DNA from: Aquamicrobium sp.
Lineage (GTDB): Bacteria > Pseudomonadota > Alphaproteobacteria > Rhizobiales > Rhizobiaceae
Direction of reading: 5' to 3'
Assembly (NCBI RefSeq): GCF_023954335.1
Contig: NZ_JAMLIE010000002.1
Coordinates: forward strand, 868,001 to 932,000
DNA length: 64,000 nucleotides
Of the stretch, positions 27,533 to 36,103 are shown piece after piece. The notes below the pieces were generated by a model. It was not told where the DNA came from, did no database searches, and saw only the letters and a list, made by a program, of their open reading frames with translations. The first letter of the stretch is position 1, and every line of letters starts with the position of its first letter. The translations under genes and the position numbers were made by a program.

Positions 27533-29640
27533 ATGAGCATCGCGGCCGCTTGCGCCGCCATGCTGGCGCTTGCCGTCGTCTATGTCGCGGTGAGCCAGCC
27601 CTGGCTCGGCCTTCGCCTGGAGCGACACCCCTCCGGCACCGCGATCCGCATCGCCCATGTCGCCGCGGGCAGCCCGGCGGCTGCCATCCGGCCCGGCCAG
27701 ATCCTCCACTCGGTGGGCGGCATGCCGCTGGAGCCGAACGATCTGGTCGAGGAACCCGACACGCTCAGCACTATGCCGCCTACGAACGCCTGCTGATGCG
27801 GCAAGGGCAGTTGCGCGAACGGCTTCTCGAGCCGACCGTCTCGCTGGGGCTGCGGCCGGACGGCGCGACGATCGAGACGATCGCGCCCGCGCCGCGCCGC
27901 CCGCTCACTTCGCTGCCGCTGGCGTTCTGGGCGCAGATGTTCGCCGGCGTGTCGGGCTTTCTCATCGGCGCCTGGGTCTGGAGCCTGCGCCTTCGCGAAC
28001 TGAGCTGCTGGCTCATGGCGATCGGCGGCGCCGGGCTCCTCATCATGATCTTCCCCGCCGCGATCTACAGCACGCGCGAACTGGCGCTCGATCCGGCGCT
28101 GTTCCGCTGGCTTGCGGCAACGGACCATTTCGGCGCGCTGACATTCGGCGTCGCCATGGTGGCGCTGTTCTACGTCTATCCGCACCGGCTCGTCCCGCCG
28201 GCCGCGCTCGTCGCGCTGGCCGCCGTGGTCGGTGCCTCGTGGGTCGCCGACACCGCCTGGATCGTCTTCGACGGCCCGCCGTTCGGCTTCCATCTGCCGG
28301 CGCTGATCCTGATGCTCCTGTTCTTTCCGGCCGCCGTGATGCAATATCGCCTGACGCGGGACGACCCGGTGACGCGAGCGGCATTGCGCTGGTTCGCGCT
28401 CTCCGTCTGTCTCGGCGCGGGGAGCTTCATCTCGCTGATCGTGCTGCCAAACGTGCTCGGCTATGAGCCCGCGCTCGCCCAGGCTCCTGCTTTCCTGTTG
28501 TTCATCATCGTGTATGGAGGCGTCGCCATCGGCGTCGCCCGCTACCGGCTGTTCGAGCTGGAGCGCTGGGCCTTCGGCGTCCTGTTCTATGTCGCCGGCG
28601 CGCTGCTGCTCGTCCTGCTCGATGCCTTCCTCATCTTCGTCCTGTCGCTCGATCGTGTTCCCGCCCTCGGCGTGTCGCTGATGGTGGTGGCGCTGCTCTA
28701 TCTCCCGCTGCGCGACGCCCTGCACCGGCGCATCGTCGGGCGCGCCATCGACCACGGCGCCCTGTTCCAGCAAACCGTCGACGTGGCTCTGTCACCCCCC
28801 GGCGCCGACCAGAACGCACGTTGGGCGGCCCTGCTCGCGCGGGCCTTCAATCCTCTGCGCATCGAGGTTGCCGCCGCGGAGAACATGCCGGCCGGAGCCG
28901 CGATCCGCGATGACGGCCTGTCGCTGGCGTTGCCCGGCTTCGGCGATGTCAGGCCGGTCACGCTCGCCTACGCCCATGCCGGGCGCAAGCTGTTCTCCCG
29001 CGACGACCAGAAGCTGGCGCGCGAGTTGTGCGTGATGCTCGACCATGCCATCCGCAGCCGGCAGGCGCGTGATGAAGGCGTTGCCGAGGAGCGCGCCCGC
29101 ATTTCCCGCGACATGCACGACAATATCGGGGCCAAGCTGCTCAGCGCGCTCCACAGCACCGGCGAGGGCCGCAAGAACGCGATGATCCGCGACGCCCTGA
29201 CCGACTTCCGCATCATCATCAACAACGCCTTCGGAACGGCGCGGCCGCTCGACGAGACGCTGGCGGAGCTTCGCATCGAAACCACGGAGCGGCTCGAGGC
29301 CGAGGGGGTCGACCTGAAATGGGAGACCGCCGACGACAACGATACGACGATGCCGCCCGCCATCGCCCAGACCTTGTGCTCCATCATCCGCGAGGCGGTG
29401 AGCAACGTCATCCGCCACGCCGACGCGACCGCCGTGTCGATCGCCGTCACCTGCCGCGGCGGGCAGGTGTCGGTTGCCGTCTGCGACGACGGCCGCGGAA
29501 TCGAGGATGGCGATGACGGCCGGGGCAACGGCCTTGCCAGCATCCGTACCCGGATCGACGCGCTCGGCGGCAGCTTCGAGATCGGCAAGGCCGATCCCGG
29601 AACGCGGCTCAGCGTCGTGTTTTCGTCCAGACGAGGTTGA
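27533..29640 (+). pseudogene. sensor histidine kinase (HisKA_3 type, PDZ-like and multi-TM sensor), frameshifted
   Basis: The N-terminal part reads in one frame: membrane helix (MSIAAACAAMLALAVVYVAV) and a PDZ-like segment (SPAAAIRPGQILHSVGGMPL to LVEEPDTLST). That frame stops at 27796. The continuation YAAYERLLMRQGQLRERLLE is in the next frame and runs to 29640, so one base appears lost near 27772. After the shift come about eight membrane helices, a GAF-like stretch, the phospho-acceptor helix ARISRDMHDNIGAKLLSAL, and an ATPase domain with REAVSNVIRHADATAVSIAV, CDDGRGIEDG and GNGLASIRTRIDALGG. This is a NarX/DesK-class kinase paired with the response regulator 5 nt downstream. Start uncertain: ATG 27533, or TTG 27464. 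Confidence 0.8.
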
Positions 29641-29645
29641 CCGGC

Positions 29646-30284
29646 ATGCCCAATGTTCTGATCGTCGAGGACGTCATGGAGACCAGCCGCTGGCTGGCGG
29701 TGATCGCCGGCGAAGCGTTTCCGGGCTGCGCGATCGTCCATGCCGACAGCGTGCGGGCCGCCCTGGCCGAAATCCGGCGCGCCGGTCCGGATGTCGCCCT
29801 GATCGATCTCGGCCTCCCCGACGGGTCCGGCATCGACGTCCTGCGCGAACTTCGGACCACCCGGCCGCAGGCGCTCTGCGTCATAACCACGGTGATGGGC
29901 GATGACGCCAACATCGTCGCCGCCTTGTCGGTCGGCGCGAACGGCTATCTGCTCAAGGAGCAGCCGGCCGAACGCATATCCCGGCAGCTCTCCCAGCTCG
30001 CCGAGGGCATACCCGCGCTTTCCCCGTCGATCGCCCAACGCCTCATGGAGCATTTTCGCCATACCGGACCGGCCGCCAACGAAGATGGCGAACTGACCGC
30101 CCGCGAAAAGGAAGTGCTCGCCTTCATCAGCCGCGGCCTGCGCAACGCCGATGTGGCCATGCAGCTCGGCATGGCCGAGACCACGGTGGCGACCCACCTC
30201 AAATCCATCTACCGCAAGCTCGGCATTTCCTCGCGTGCCGAGGCGTCGTGGCATGCCGCGCGCATGGGATTGAAGCCGGGCTGA
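29646..30284 (+). CDS. NarL/LuxR family response regulator
   Basis: 212 residues. Receiver domain: acidic pocket in VLIVEDVMETSRW, phospho-acceptor Asp in DVALIDLGLPDGSG, Thr in CVITTVMGDD, Lys in GYLLKEQPAE. Output: LuxR-type helix-turn-helix LTAREKEVLAFISRGLRNAD and MAETTVATHLKSIYRKLGIS. Partner of the upstream kinase. Its own frame is intact although the kinase frame is broken. Targets are unknown; the divergent autotransporter is the obvious candidate (inference). ATG is 5 nt past the kinase stop. Confidence 0.93.
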   Translation: MPNVLIVEDVMETSRWLAVIAGEAFPGCAIVHADSVRAALAEIRRAGPDVALIDLGLPDGSGIDVLRELRTTRPQALCVITTVMGDDANIVAALSVGANGYLLKEQPAERISRQLSQLAEGIPALSPSIAQRLMEHFRHTGPAANEDGELTAREKEVLAFISRGLRNADVAMQLGMAETTVATHLKSIYRKLGISSRAEASWHAARMGLKPG

Positions 30285-30332
30285 AGCGCGAAGCGGGGGC
30301 TTGGCGGAGGTCGGCCTGTCGATTCTGGCGAA

Positions 30333-30633
30333 TGGTGCGGACGACGGGACTCGAACCCGTACTCTCACAGAGAAGCAGATTTTCGTACCACTTCGGCTTT
30401 CGCCGCCGCCCTATGGCGTTCGTGGTCTGGACTGTCCCTTCGCCATGGCCCGAAGGCTTTAGGCGCCGCCCGTCCAGTCTCTACACCTTCCCCGAAAAGG
30501 GGCTTGGCTCGGGATTGGCCTGGGGTTGTTGCCCCTTAGCGTTCCCCGACTTTGAGCGGTTCTACTCCGCGGATTTCCCCGCGGGCACTCCAGATCTAAA
30601 GTCTGCTGCGTCTACCAATTTCGCCACGTCCGC
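30333..30633 (-). tRNA. tRNA-Leu(UAA), interrupted by a group I intron
   Basis: Exon 1 is 30633-30599 and exon 2 is 30383-30333, giving an 86-nt tRNA with encoded CCA. Acceptor stem GCGGACG/CGTCCGC with discriminator A; D arm GCG..CGC around AAATTGGTAGA; anticodon stem GCAGA/TCTGC; loop CTTAAAA with anticodon TAA; long variable arm of the leucine type; T arm ACGGG/CCCGT around TTCGAGT. The genomic copy is 301 nt because a 215-nt insert separates U34 from A35. Joining the exons restores a canonical 7-nt loop, so the insert must be spliced out. The 3' end faces the accessory block at 23.3-30.3 kb. Confidence 0.95.
30384..30598 (-). ncRNA. self-splicing group I intron (IC3-like) in tRNA-Leu(UAA)
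   Basis: 215 nt. The 5' exon ends in U and the intron ends in G, as group I splicing needs. P1 can form between exon ACTT and intron GAGT with a U-G pair at the splice site. Core pieces resemble the cyanobacterial tRNA-Leu intron: CTCAAAGTCGGGGAACGCTA (P3/P4), CCAATCCCGAGCCAAGCC (P4/P6), GGAAGGTGTAGAGACTG with GACGGG (P7/P3), and CAGTCC pairing back to GACTG. A GAAA tetraloop closes a CGGC/GCCG stem near the end (P9). It is too short for a homing endonuclease gene. Splicing depends on guanosine and magnesium in the family; activity here is inferred. Confidence 0.93.
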
Positions 30634-30765
30634 CTTTTGTCGCCGATGCTGGGCACTCCGCACCCGGCGCAAAATCGCTTGCCCTTGTCACGAAAACCAA
30701 AGGCTTCTGGAGCGTTGTTAGAGGACGGCGCGCCCGCGATCAAGCACTGGGATCAAGCACTGGGA

Positions 30766-31731
30766 TCAAGCGGCGAAGGCGCGCTCGGCGATGCGGCGGA
30801 TGAAGGCGACGACACGGCTCGTGTCGGCATATTGCGGCATATGGCCGACGCCTTCCATGATCTCGATGTCGAGGCCGGCTATGCGGCCTTCCATGCCGGT
30901 GCCGTGGCGCTTGTGGTCGAGCACCCGGTCGGCGCTGCCGAACAGGATGCCGGCGGGAACGCCGATTTCGCCATAGCGGGTGCCGATGCCGGGCATGTCG
31001 TGGCGCAGGGCGACCAGATCGGTCGAGGTGGCGAAGAAATGGCTCGGCCGCAAGCCCGCCATCGCCCCGCCGGCCACGGCGTAGTCGTGCGGCGGCTTCT
31101 GCGGGCCGAAGACGAAATCCAGCGTCTGCGCGGCCATCTTGACCGAGGTCGGCACCGCGAGCGTTTCGGAGACGATGCGGCGCAGCAGCGGCGAGGGGAT
31201 GTCGAGCCCGCGGAACTCGGGCGCGACCTTGTCCTCGTGCTGCGTCAGCGGCGCGATGAGGGCGAGGCCCGCTATCCTTTCGGGATAAAGCAGCGTCGTC
31301 GCCAGCGCCACCGCCCCGCCGAGCGAATGGCCGACCAGCAGCGGCCGCTCCAGAGCGAGCGCGTCGATGAAGCCGGCGATCAGCCGCGCCTGCTCGCTGA
31401 GTCGCCCGTCGAAGCGGGAAGGCCGGGTCGAATAGCCCGAGCCCGGCCGGTCGAGGGCGATCAGCCGGTAGCCGTCGCCGAACTCCTCCATCAGCGGCCG
31501 GCGCATATGATGCAGCGTGCCGCCGAGGCCGTGGATGAACAGGATCGGCCGGCCCTCGCCGCGCTCGACATAGTGGATGTCGCAGCCCTCGACGGCGACG
31601 AAGCGGCCGCGCGGCGGCACGGCATGCTCGGCGTCGCGGCTGATCCGGCGCGTCGCCTGGAAGTAGTAGGTCGCGACCAGGAGGACGGCGGCGAGCAGCG
31701 CGGCGGCGATGGCGGTGAGCGTGGCGAGCAT
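30766..31731 (-). CDS. alpha/beta fold hydrolase, membrane-anchored
   Basis: 321 residues. One N-terminal hydrophobic helix (TLTAIAAALLAAVLLVATYY), then an alpha/beta hydrolase domain: LFIHGLGGTLHHM, ALDRPGSGYS, nucleophile elbow LLVGHSLGGAVALA, acid region AGILFGSADRVLD and the C-terminal histidine in MEGVGHMPQY. Probably an inner-membrane-anchored esterase or lipase-like enzyme; substrate unknown. It lies between the tRNA and the divergent MoCF gene. Confidence 0.88.
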   Translation of the reverse strand: MLATLTAIAAALLAAVLLVATYYFQATRRISRDAEHAVPPRGRFVAVEGCDIHYVERGEGRPILFIHGLGGTLHHMRRPLMEEFGDGYRLIALDRPGSGYSTRPSRFDGRLSEQARLIAGFIDALALERPLLVGHSLGGAVALATTLLYPERIAGLALIAPLTQHEDKVAPEFRGLDIPSPLLRRIVSETLAVPTSVKMAAQTLDFVFGPQKPPHDYAVAGGAMAGLRPSHFFATSTDLVALRHDMPGIGTRYGEIGVPAGILFGSADRVLDHKRHGTGMEGRIAGLDIEIMEGVGHMPQYADTSRVVAFIRRIAERAFAA

Positions 31732-31869
31732 CTGCGTGATTTCCCCGAAAGCGGCGGGAGCACCTTACCCGGTGGCGGCGGGATGGCAATCTGCGCTTTG
31801 GCGATTGCCGCGCGCAGCGCACGGCGCTAGAGCAGGGCGCTCTCGACCGCCCGCCAGAAGGATTGCGCC

Positions 31870-32613
31870 ATGGCCGACATCATGACCGCCGCGATGATCG
31901 TCATCGGCGACGAGATCCTTTCCGGCCGCACCAAGGACCGCAACATCGGCCATCTGGCCGACGTGATGACGGCGATCGGCATCGACCTCAAGGAGGTGCG
32001 CATCGTTCCCGACGAGGAGGACGAGATCGTCGCCGCAGTCAACGCGCTGCGGGCGCGCTATGCCTACGTTTTCACCACCGGCGGCATCGGTCCGACGCAT
32101 GACGACATCACCGCCGATTCCGTAGCCAAGGCGTTCGGCGTGCCGTGCGAGTACGATCCGGCCTCCTACGCGCTTCTGGCCGCGCACTACGCGGGCAGGG
32201 GGCTGGAGTTCAACGCGGCGCGCAAGCGCATGGCGCGCATGCCGCGCGGGGCGGTCGCGATCGACAATCCCGTCTCGGTGGCGCCGGGCTTCCGTATCGG
32301 CAACGTCCATGTCATGGCCGGGGTGCCGGCGATCTTCCAGGCGATGCTCGACAATGTGGTGCCGACGCTGGAGACGGGGCAGAAGCTCGTCTCGGCCACG
32401 ATCCACTGCCCGTTCGGCGAGGGCATCATCGGCGGCCCGCTCGGCGAGATCCAGAAGGCGCATCCCGAGACGATCATCGGGTCCTACCCGAAATATCTCG
32501 ACGGCTCGTTCTGGACCGAGCTCGTGGTGCGGGCGCGCTCGCCGGAGGCGCTGGAGGCGGCGCGCGCCGCGGTGCAGGCGCTGGTCGATTCGCTGGAGCA
32601 GCCTACGGCGTGA
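31870..32613 (+). CDS. competence/damage-inducible protein A family (molybdopterin-binding domain)
   Basis: 247 residues with an N-terminal MoaB/MogA-like domain: AAMIVIGDEILSGRTKDRNI, then FTTGGIGPTHDDITADSVAK (T-T-G-G-x-G-x-x-x-x-D), MARMPRGA and PVSVAPGFRIGNVHVMAGVP. The CinA C-terminal deamidase domain is absent, as in many alphaproteobacterial short forms. A role linked to pyridine nucleotide repair or cofactor handling is only inferred from the family. Divergent from the hydrolase; its end is 12 nt from the convergent purB. Confidence 0.88.
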   Translation: MADIMTAAMIVIGDEILSGRTKDRNIGHLADVMTAIGIDLKEVRIVPDEEDEIVAAVNALRARYAYVFTTGGIGPTHDDITADSVAKAFGVPCEYDPASYALLAAHYAGRGLEFNAARKRMARMPRGAVAIDNPVSVAPGFRIGNVHVMAGVPAIFQAMLDNVVPTLETGQKLVSATIHCPFGEGIIGGPLGEIQKAHPETIIGSYPKYLDGSFWTELVVRARSPEALEAARAAVQALVDSLEQPTA

Positions 32614-32625
32614 TCGCTCTCGTGA

Positions 32626-33927
32626 TCAGCCGAAGACGCGGCTGAAGATCGTGTCCACATGCTTGGTGTGGTAGCCGAGGTCGAACTTTTCCCGGATATC
32701 GTCTTCCGAAAGCGCGGCGCGCACCTCCTCGTCGGCGAGCAGCTCCTCGAGGAAATCGGCGCCGCGTTCCCACGTCTTCATCGCGTTGCGCTGGACGAGG
32801 CGATAGGCGTCCTCGCGCGAGACGCCGGCCTGCGTCAACGCCAGCAGCACGCGCTGCGAATGGACGAGGCCGCGGAACTTGTTCAAGTTGGCTTCCATGT
32901 TGTGCGGATAGACCACCAGCTTCTCGATCACGCCGGTCAGCCGCGCCAGCGCGAAATCGAGCGTGATCGTGGCGTCCGGGCCAATCATGCGCTCGACGGA
33001 CGAGTGCGAGATGTCGCGCTCGTGCCAGAGCGCGACGTTCTCCATCGCCGGCTGTGCGTAGCTGCGCACCATGCGGGCAAGGCCGGTCAGGTTCTCGGTC
33101 AGCACCGGGTTGCGCTTGTGCGGCATGGCCGACGAGCCCTTCTGGCCGGGCGAGAAATATTCCTCCGCTTCAAGCACTTCCGTGCGCTGGAGGTGGCGGA
33201 TCTCGATGGCCAGCCGCTCGATCGACGAGGCGATGACGCCGAGCGTGGCGAAGAACATGGCGTGGCGGTCGCGCGGTATCACCTGCGTCGAGACCGGCTC
33301 TGGCGTCAGGCCGAGCTTTTTCGCGACATAGTCCTCGACGCGCGGGTCGATGTTGGCGAAGGTGCCGACCGCGCCGGAGATGGCGCAGGTGGCGATCTCG
33401 GCGCGGGCGTTGACCAGCCGCTCGCGGCAGCGCGAGAACTCGGCATAGGCCAGCGCCAGCTTGACGCCGAAGGTGGTCGGCTCGGCATGGATGCCGTGGC
33501 TGCGGCCGATGGTGACGGTGTCCTTGTGCTCGTGGGCGCGTTTCTTCAGCGCCGCGAGCAGGGCGTCGATGTCGGCCAGCAGGATGTCGCTCGCCCGCGA
33601 AAGCTGGACCGCGAGGCAGGTGTCGAGCAGGTCAGACGAGGTCATCCCCTGATGGATGAAGCGCGCGTCCGGTCCGACGAACTCGGCCAGATGCGTCAGG
33701 AAGGCGATGACGTCGTGCTTGGTCTCGCGCTCGATCTCGTCGATCCGGGCGACGTCAAACTCGGCCTTGCCGCCCTTTTCCCAGATGGTGCGGGCGGCTT
33801 CGGCGGGGATGACGCCGATCTCGGCCAGCGCGTCGCAGGCATGCGCCTCGATCTCGAACCAGATGCGGAACCGGGTCTCGGCCGACCAGATGGAAACCAT
33901 TTCGGGGCGCGAGTAACGCGGGATCAT
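32626..33927 (-). CDS. purB: adenylosuccinate lyase
   Basis: 433 residues. Fumarase/aspartase superfamily: the signature loop is GSSAMPHKRNPVLTENLTGL, with the catalytic His region TSSDLLDTCLAVQL and TIGRSHGIHAEPTTFGVKLA. It catalyses two steps of purine synthesis, from SAICAR to AICAR and from adenylosuccinate to AMP, in the cytoplasm. Complete N-terminus MIPRYSRPEMVSIWSAETRF. Convergent with the MoCF gene; divergent from dusA with a 169-nt gap. Confidence 0.97.
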   Translation of the reverse strand: MIPRYSRPEMVSIWSAETRFRIWFEIEAHACDALAEIGVIPAEAARTIWEKGGKAEFDVARIDEIERETKHDVIAFLTHLAEFVGPDARFIHQGMTSSDLLDTCLAVQLSRASDILLADIDALLAALKKRAHEHKDTVTIGRSHGIHAEPTTFGVKLALAYAEFSRCRERLVNARAEIATCAISGAVGTFANIDPRVEDYVAKKLGLTPEPVSTQVIPRDRHAMFFATLGVIASSIERLAIEIRHLQRTEVLEAEEYFSPGQKGSSAMPHKRNPVLTENLTGLARMVRSYAQPAMENVALWHERDISHSSVERMIGPDATITLDFALARLTGVIEKLVVYPHNMEANLNKFRGLVHSQRVLLALTQAGVSREDAYRLVQRNAMKTWERGADFLEELLADEEVRAALSEDDIREKFDLGYHTKHVDTIFSRVFG

Positions 33928-34096
33928 GGGGCTCGTCCTGACTGATGGAAGGAATGCGATGCCTCCTAGCAGAGCGGGGCGGTTTGCTCAACGTATATGG
34001 ACGGCCGGGGCATATGGACGCCGGCGGTCGCCTTCTGGCTGGAACTGTGCAAAGAGAGGGCGAACGCGCCGACCCGCGCGCCACGATGCGAGGACC

Positions 34097-35092
34097 ATGA
34101 CCTATCCGCCCCACCGACTTGCCGTCGCGCCGATGATGGACTGGACGGATCGGCATTGCCGGTTCTTCCATCGCCTGCTGACGCGGCGGGCGCTGCTCTA
34201 TACCGAGATGGTGGTGGCCGATGCCGCCATCCACGGCGCGCGGGCGCGGCTTTTGGGCTTCGACGCGGTCGAGCATCCGGTGGCGCTGCAACTCGGCGGC
34301 TCGGAGCCGGCCAAGCTTGCCGAGGCGGCGGCCATCGGCGAGGGCTTCGGCTATGGCGAGATAAACCTGAATGTCGGCTGCCCGTCGGACCGCGTCCAGT
34401 CCGGCACGTTCGGGGCGTGTCTGATGCGGACGCCCGACCTCGTCGCCGAATGCGTCGCGGCGATGAAGGGGAGGGTGTCGGTGCCGGTGACGGTCAAGTG
34501 CCGGATCGGGGTCGACGAGCAGGATGTCGAGGCGGCGCTCGACCGGCTGGCGGACGCGGTGTTCGCGGCCGGCGCGGACGCGCTGTGGGTGCATGCGCGC
34601 AAGGCGTGGCTCGAGGGCCTGTCGCCGAAGGAGAATCGCGACATCCCGCCGCTCGACTACGGCAGGGTCTATCGCCTGAAGACGCGGCTTTCCGGCCGCT
34701 TCGTCGGCATCAATGGCGGCATCCGCACGCTGGACGAGGCGGCAGCGCATCTGGCGCAGGGCGTCGACGGCGTCATGCTCGGCCGCGCCGCCTATCACGA
34801 GCCGGGCCTGCTCGCCGAGGTCGACGCGCGCTTCTACGGCGAGCCGGCGCGCGCGCCCGACTGGGCGGACATCATCGAGCGGATGGCCGAGTATAGCGCG
34901 CGCCACATCGCCGCCGGCGGGCGGCTCGCCCATGTCACGCGGCACATGACCGGGCTGTTCCACGGCCTCGCCGGCGCGCGACGCTGGCGGCAGGTGCTGT
35001 CGACCGAGGCGGCGCGGCCGGGGGCGGGGCCGCAGGTGCTGCGCGACGCCTTCGCCCATGTGCGCCTCGACCAGCGGCGCGACGCGGCCTGA
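34097..35092 (+). CDS. dusA: tRNA-dihydrouridine synthase DusA
   Basis: 331 residues. TIM-barrel flavoenzyme: VAPMMDWTDRHCRFFHR, LQLGGSEPAKLAEAA, INLNVGCPSDRVQSGTFGAC with the conserved catalytic Cys of N-x-N-x-G-C-P, VKCRIGVDE, VHARKAWLEGLSPKEN, FVGINGGI and GVMLGRAAYHEPGLL. The lengthened C-terminal helical domain (MTGLFHGLAGARRWRQVLS) is DusA-specific. It reduces U20/U20a in the tRNA D loop. ATG at 34097 follows GCGAGGACC; in-frame upstream codons to 33926 look non-coding. Confidence 0.95.
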   Translation: MTYPPHRLAVAPMMDWTDRHCRFFHRLLTRRALLYTEMVVADAAIHGARARLLGFDAVEHPVALQLGGSEPAKLAEAAAIGEGFGYGEINLNVGCPSDRVQSGTFGACLMRTPDLVAECVAAMKGRVSVPVTVKCRIGVDEQDVEAALDRLADAVFAAGADALWVHARKAWLEGLSPKENRDIPPLDYGRVYRLKTRLSGRFVGINGGIRTLDEAAAHLAQGVDGVMLGRAAYHEPGLLAEVDARFYGEPARAPDWADIIERMAEYSARHIAAGGRLAHVTRHMTGLFHGLAGARRWRQVLSTEAARPGAGPQVLRDAFAHVRLDQRRDAA

Positions 35093-35156
35093 CCCCCGTT
35101 TACATCGGGCGACCCGAGGTTTAGCCAGCGTCGGAGTCGATCGGAGATTCCCCTTC

Positions 35157-35987
35157 ATGACCGGACTGGATGCGCCGCTCGGCGAGATCGCCGTCTTCGC
35201 GCTCGCCATCGCCGCCTCGGGCGTGGTGTCCGGCCTGATGGCCGGCGTGTTCGGCATCGGCGGCGGCGCGGTGCTGGTGCCGGTGTTCTATCAGGCGCTC
35301 GGTATGCTCGGGGTCGAGGAGGCGGTGCGGATGCATCTCGCCGTCGGCACCTCGCTCGCCATCATCATTCCGACCTCGCTGCGCTCCTTCACCAGCCACA
35401 GGGCGCGAGGGGTGGTGGACATGGAGCTGCTGCGCAGCTTCCTGATCCCGGTTCCCGCCGGCGTCGTGCTCGCCTCGCTGACCGCGGCCTATCTCACCAG
35501 CGAGGGGCTGCGCACCATCTTCGCCGTCATCACGCTGGTCGTCGCCCTGCGGCTCCTGTTTAACCGCGAGAGCTGGCGCATCGGCATCACGATACCCGGC
35601 AACCCGGCGCGCGGGGTCATCGGCGCGGCGATCGGCTATTTCTCGACGCTGATGGGCATCGGCGGCGGTGTCATGAACAACACCTTCATGACGCTCTACG
35701 GCCGGCCGATGCACGAGGCGGTGGCCACCTCGTCGGGCGTCGGCGTGCTGATCGCCATCCCCGGCACGCTGGGCTACATCTGGGCAGGCTGGGGCGCGCC
35801 GGGCCTGCCGGCCGGCTCGACCGGCTACGTCAACTGGATGGCGGTCGCGCTCATCATCCCCATCGCGCTCGTCGTGACGCCGTGGGGCGTCAGGATGGCG
35901 CACGCGCTCGGCAAGCGCCAGCTCGAGATCGCCTTCGGCCTGTTCTGCGTGTCGGTCTCGGCGCGGTTCTTCTGGAGCCTCCTCTAG
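35157..35987 (+). CDS. sulfite exporter TauE/SafE family protein
   Basis: 276 residues with about eight membrane helices in two repeats, each starting with the family motif: GVFGIGGGAVLVPVFYQALG and TLMGIGGGVMNNTFMTLYGR. The short basic loops (RSFTSHRARGVVD) place the N-terminus outside. Members export sulfite, sulfoacetate or related organosulfonates; substrate not readable here. ATG follows CGGAGATTC. It starts 64 nt after dusA. A family B palindromic repeat begins 11 nt after its stop. Confidence 0.9.
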   Translation: MTGLDAPLGEIAVFALAIAASGVVSGLMAGVFGIGGGAVLVPVFYQALGMLGVEEAVRMHLAVGTSLAIIIPTSLRSFTSHRARGVVDMELLRSFLIPVPAGVVLASLTAAYLTSEGLRTIFAVITLVVALRLLFNRESWRIGITIPGNPARGVIGAAIGYFSTLMGIGGGVMNNTFMTLYGRPMHEAVATSSGVGVLIAIPGTLGYIWAGWGAPGLPAGSTGYVNWMAVALIIPIALVVTPWGVRMAHALGKRQLEIAFGLFCVSVSARFFWSLL

Positions 35988-35998
35988 CGCGTCGGACG

Positions 35999-36087
35999 CC
36001 CGGATAAATCCGGGCTGCCACACTATCTGTTTGTTTCAGCCGCATTTATGCGACGTCAAGTGATTCCACTTGACTGCAAAATGCTCT
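35999..36087 (+). repeat. palindromic intergenic repeat, family B copy 1
   Basis: 89 nt with three hairpins in order: CCCGGAT/ATCCGGG (perfect 7 bp, 2-nt loop), CGCAT/ATGCG (2-nt loop), and GTCAAGTG/CACTTGAC (perfect 8 bp, loop ATTC), ending GCAAAATGCTCT. A copy in the other orientation lies at 42660-42746. It sits between convergent genes. Confidence 0.82.
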
Positions 36088-36103
36088 GGAGGCCGGCTCC
36101 GCC

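Noticed and set aside
30384..30598. Homing endonuclease inside the group I intron
   Set aside because: 215 nt is filled by the ribozyme core and no credible coding frame remains.
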